The notes beneath the pieces were generated by a model that was given only the letters and a program-made list of their open reading frames with translations, did no database searches and had not been told where the DNA came from. Below are positions 60,647-64,000 of a stretch of DNA of 64,000 nt, in pieces (position 1 is the stretch's first letter; each line of letters begins with the position of its first letter). The DNA lies in assembly GCF_016859285.1 (NCBI RefSeq), contig NC_053413.1, positions 15,023,501-15,087,500 of the forward strand, in the 5' to 3' direction. The stretch is from Xiphias gladius (Eukaryota; Chordata; Actinopteri; Istiophoriformes; Xiphiidae). The position numbers were made by a program, and so were the translations under genes.

Positions 60647-60954
60647 TATACTCATGCCCGCTTCAACATTAACACTGCAATGCAACACTTTAAAAGTCTA
60701 ACCTGGTGCTGTTTAATAACAGGTATCATGTATGGCAGAAAATGTGAAATCTAGTCTTGTCTTTACCTCATGAATGTCAGTCTCTCCACTAACGTTCAGA
60801 GTGTCTGCCAGACTGTCTGTGCCAGACGTACTTCTGCTTTTCTCTACATAAGTTGTTTCATCACCACTTCCTGAGTCATGCCACACATCATGCATGTAGG
60901 TTCAGATGTGCATTACAGCTGTTTCATGTCATAAATATACAATAAATCTTAAAG

Positions 60955-61790
60955 TTTTAGTTGATTAATTGATTTATTTTAAAATGTAATGATTTTCTCT
61001 TTTCGTCTGTCTTATATCATTGTATATCAGAGTATAATTGGATTTTGAACTACTGGTTGGACAAAAGAAGGCATTTAAAGGGGGAATATTTAAGTGTTTT
61101 AATTTAAAATAATTTAAAATATTCATAAATTAACTAGGACCAGAAGGTGAAAAAATAACAGTTTGAACGTTACGTCAAAGACGTCTATGCATTCTGTTGC
61201 AGAGATAACTACTGAAGTTAGTATGCTAACCGGCGAGACCCAGCCCGTCATATCTCGTAATACCACTGTGTACCACAAGAGGCAATACTCCTGCCACCGC
61301 TGCGTCTTCCCTGTGTCTGTGACTCAGCAGACTGGGTGTGAAATCGTCGGTGTCAGATCTAACAATAACCGAAGAAAATAACCTACCAGTTACACAATCA
61401 AATTACAAAGTAAACCTGCGTGGCAAACATTATTCCCCGATCCATGCAGGTTTGGCAACATGTCAGCAACTGCCCTATGGTGAGGTTAGATTTATTGAAG
61501 CCAACCAAGGGTGCATCTCATTGTTTCGTACAGCAGGGGTGGACACCCCAACTTTCTGGTAATATCATGCCTCCAATTTGCTTAGAGTATGAATTTGACA
61601 GTTAGCCAATTCTTACATATTGCCCCTTTAAAGACCCAAGGTCAACTCGGGTTCTGAGAAATTGTAATGGGCATCCATTAATATGTTTTGACATTTCATA
61701 GATTAAACAATTAATTGATTAATCAAAACATAATTGGCAATCTAATGAATAATTAAAATAATTGTTAGTTGCAACCCTAGTAACAATATT
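60955..61790 (+). repeat. Percomorph repeat split by an inserted sequence
   Basis: The left part (60,955-61,080: GTTGATTAATTGATTTATTT, CTGGTTGGACAAAAGAAGGC) and the right part (about 61,650-61,790: GAGAAATTGTAATGGGCATC, AAACAATTAATTGATTAATC, GTTAGTTGCAACCCTAG) belong to the same repeat family as 17,281-17,545. About 560 bases in between do not belong to it and appear to be a later insertion. Confidence 0.55.
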
Positions 61791-61839
61791 TTAAAAAAAG
61801 ATGAAAAAAAAAATACAAAATTCATACAATTGGCAAGAA

Positions 61840-62275
61840 TTATTGGACAAAACTCTTTTACAGCCATGCTAGCAACTGTAGGCTGTACTTTAGCAAAGCA
61901 GTGCTTTGAGCTAAATGCTAACATCAGCATGATCACCATCTTAGTTCAGTGTTTAAGCATGCTATAACATTTGCCAAACGGCATCAAACACAAAGTAAAG
62001 CAGAGGCTTTCGGTAATGTCAATAGTTTTGCAGGTTTTTGATCTTAAACCAAACTATTGGAGCACTGGCATGCTAACCACCGTAATTACAGTTCACCTTC
62101 AGCAGGACATTAATGTCTGTGCCAAGTTTCAGGGATATCTGTTCAACAGTTATCGAGACATTTCTTCTAAAACCAGAAATGTCTTCGCGTGCCCCGGTCT
62201 GGACCATAACGGTAAACCAACTGATTGACCAACTGACCAACATGGTGCCGTGTCGCTAGCATGGCCAAAACGTTG
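61840..62275 (+). repeat. Percomorph interspersed repeat ending GCTAGCATGGCC
   Basis: The ordered phrases are GCTAAATGCTAACATCAGCA, CAAACACAAAGTAAAGCAGA, AATGTCAATAGTTTTGCAGG, CAGGACATTAATGTCTGTGC, CAACAGTTATCGAGACATTT and GTCGCTAGCATGGCC. They match a very common non-coding percomorph repeat. The copy is diverged and contains no usable ORF. Confidence 0.6.
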
Positions 62276-64000
62276 CTGAAAGACTAAAAAGACACAAACA
62301 CAGCTAATCACAGACAGACACAAATTTAAACTGTGTAAAATGAAATCAAACTGAGGAAACTGTAGTATCGGCTAATACCACAAGATCTCTCACAAGTATT
62401 TCTATGACAATGTGGTTAATATGTCCTCTGACTGGAATTTCTATCACTGTATACAAAAATAAGTCATGTAGGAATGAGTCCTCACTGCACTTGTGAAGAA
62501 AGTTAAGTGTTTACTAAACTTAGTGTTGAGACGTTGGGATAATTACTCAGTTGTTTCACCACATTCAAGATATTTGGTAAAAATAACACGTGTCTCGATG
62601 GTGAAACATGTATAAAGAAAGGACTTGGCCCAGGTGCTTTTTATATTCCTGTGTGCATTGACTTCCTGGTTTTTATATCAAAGACTTGTTTTTCGAAGTA
62701 AGTTTCTGTTTCTTAATGAAGAAACAGAAACTTACTTTGAAAAACAACTGATTTTAAACAAGTATAAATCAGGCACTGATCACTGACAAAACCTGATGAC
62801 TCCAGTACTGCGATTTAAATACTGGTACTGTTACTAGTACTGCTATTAGTCTGAGTGTATCTGTAGAAATTGGTCTATGTCAAAAAGACTGAGAACCGAG
62901 GTGTACAAAGTGTTTCCTTCAAGTCTGTGGGAAGCTACAGAGGCAGATTTTGACTGTGATTGTGTCTGAGTGTTTCCTGGTTTCATGTGCTGAGATGATT
63001 TAACTGTATTTAAAGTGTGGGAAAATGTTTTTGCCCCCTTTCATCAGACATAAAATGCAAGATGTGTTGATGATCATGTTTGGGGAGAACAGTTTGAATT
63101 GACCCTCATCAGTGAGCAGTGGCATATTTTTGAACTGGATTGAACCAGGAAGGTTTAGTGTACAATGATGCGAGGATACTTTCAAATTTGGAAAAAAACG
63201 TAGCTTTTTCTCTGAATGGAAATGAAGCTGCTAGCCGCACTGCCATCTACTGTTGTGAATGAAGTAAGGGCCACTGGTCCCTGTGGATGAACACAAATCT
63301 CTTCTCGTTCAAAATTACATTTTCCTCTCTGTTTTTGGGACCACAAGAGCTTCCATGTGCTTTTGGAGAGAGTTTCTTTTGTATAGTTATTTGAGGCACA
63401 CTAACCCTTTTATACGAGTTGATTTATTTAAGTACATCTTAATGGAAAACTAACAGCAATAGAATAAAGGGATCACAGTTCTATTGTTGTAACTACAGGC
63501 ACAGATTAAAAAACTGGAGAGAATGAAAAATTAATGTTGCGTAAGCAATTTATAAATATTGTTCTGTTTACTGTGTTGACACAGTGGTCGTGTTAAAAAA
63601 ACAAACAAACACAGTAGTCACAGACATTTGGCACCTGATTTATTTATTCAATTTAAATCTGAAAATAAAACAAAATAAAAACATTGGGCAGTGAAATTAC
63701 CATGGCAACATCCAACCGTATGGCTGAGGACTCGGAGGCAAACAGAAAAAGACAAAATAATTTTACTAAAATAATTTTCCCTCTGCGAATAAAACAACAA
63801 CAAAAAACTACAAACACTCACTTGAGTGCACAACTCAAATTCATCCTCACTCTAACTTCATATTTGCTCTGCAGGTAAAATAAACAACCAAACTACTCTG
63901 TTTACATTCATTGAAGGAGCCTTTTTAAAAGAAAATGTTTTCTTCTTATGTTGACTCTACAAATGCTTGTAAATGGTGCAATACAAACTTCAAAACTTGT
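62276..64000. other. Intergenic, no gene seen
   Basis: AT-rich sequence with one strong hairpin at 62,688-62,745. No exon chain, RNA gene or domain was recognised to the window end. Confidence 0.5.
62688..62745. repeat. Near-perfect 27-bp hairpin with 4-base loop
   Basis: Left arm 62,688-62,714 (GTTTTTCGAAGTAAGTTTCT...) and right arm 62,719-62,745 pair at 26 of 27 positions around the loop AATG. It could be a foldback insertion scar or a small hairpin RNA source. No flanking inverted-repeat element was recognised. Confidence 0.8.

Noticed and set aside
60713..60895. 60-codon minus-strand frame upstream of gpr55, followed by GAG|GTAAAG
   Set aside because: It might be an upstream exon, but the phase and start do not extend the receptor, which already has a complete N-terminus. 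No homology was recognised.

Overview
The window is genomic DNA of a ray-finned fish, most likely a percomorph (acanthomorph) teleost. The evidence is split genes with canonical GT/AG introns, protein sequences closest in pattern to fish orthologues, and several interspersed repeats I recognise as typical of percomorph genomes. No bacterial, viral or CRISPR features were seen.

Layout. Positions 1-5,700 are intergenic and carry a Tc1-like scrap, a tRNA-derived SINE and another fish repeat. Positions 5,700-6,950 are a CpG-rich promoter with a CACGTG E-box close to a TTATGTAA D-box, the hallmark of the light-responsive module of fish period2. Positions 14,940-41,174 (+) hold period2 (per2), with 22 coding exons whose phases all join, giving a predicted 1,447 aa protein. 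Positions 41,175-46,400 are the per2 3' UTR and an intergenic region with repeats and an unexplained CpG-rich block at 43.15-44.3 kb. Positions 46,407-47,698 (-) hold hes6, with 4 exons and 222 aa ending in WRPW. Positions 49,806-53,894 (+) hold itm2c, with 6 exons, 255 aa and a BRICHOS domain. Positions 57,623-59,815 (-) hold a gpr55-type receptor, with two coding exons and 311 aa. The remainder to 64,000 is repeat-rich intergenic DNA.

Context. PER2-HES6 and ITM2C-GPR55 are each neighbours on human 2q37, so the window joins two ancestral microsyntenic pairs. The hes6 gene appears flipped relative to per2 compared with the human arrangement. The genes do not form one pathway. PER2 is the CRY-binding negative arm of the circadian clock, HES6 is a bHLH-Orange regulator of Notch/Hes signalling and somitogenesis, ITM2C is a type II membrane BRICHOS protein, and GPR55 is a lysophosphatidylinositol-type receptor.

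No wholly new system was found. The most interesting leads are the E/D-box promoter, a possible TATA-driven alternative first exon with an upstream ORF, a three-copy intronic repeat carrying AP-1-like sites, a possible 117-bp in-frame cassette exon, in-frame 15-bp repeats in two per2 exons, and the CpG-rich block between per2 and hes6.
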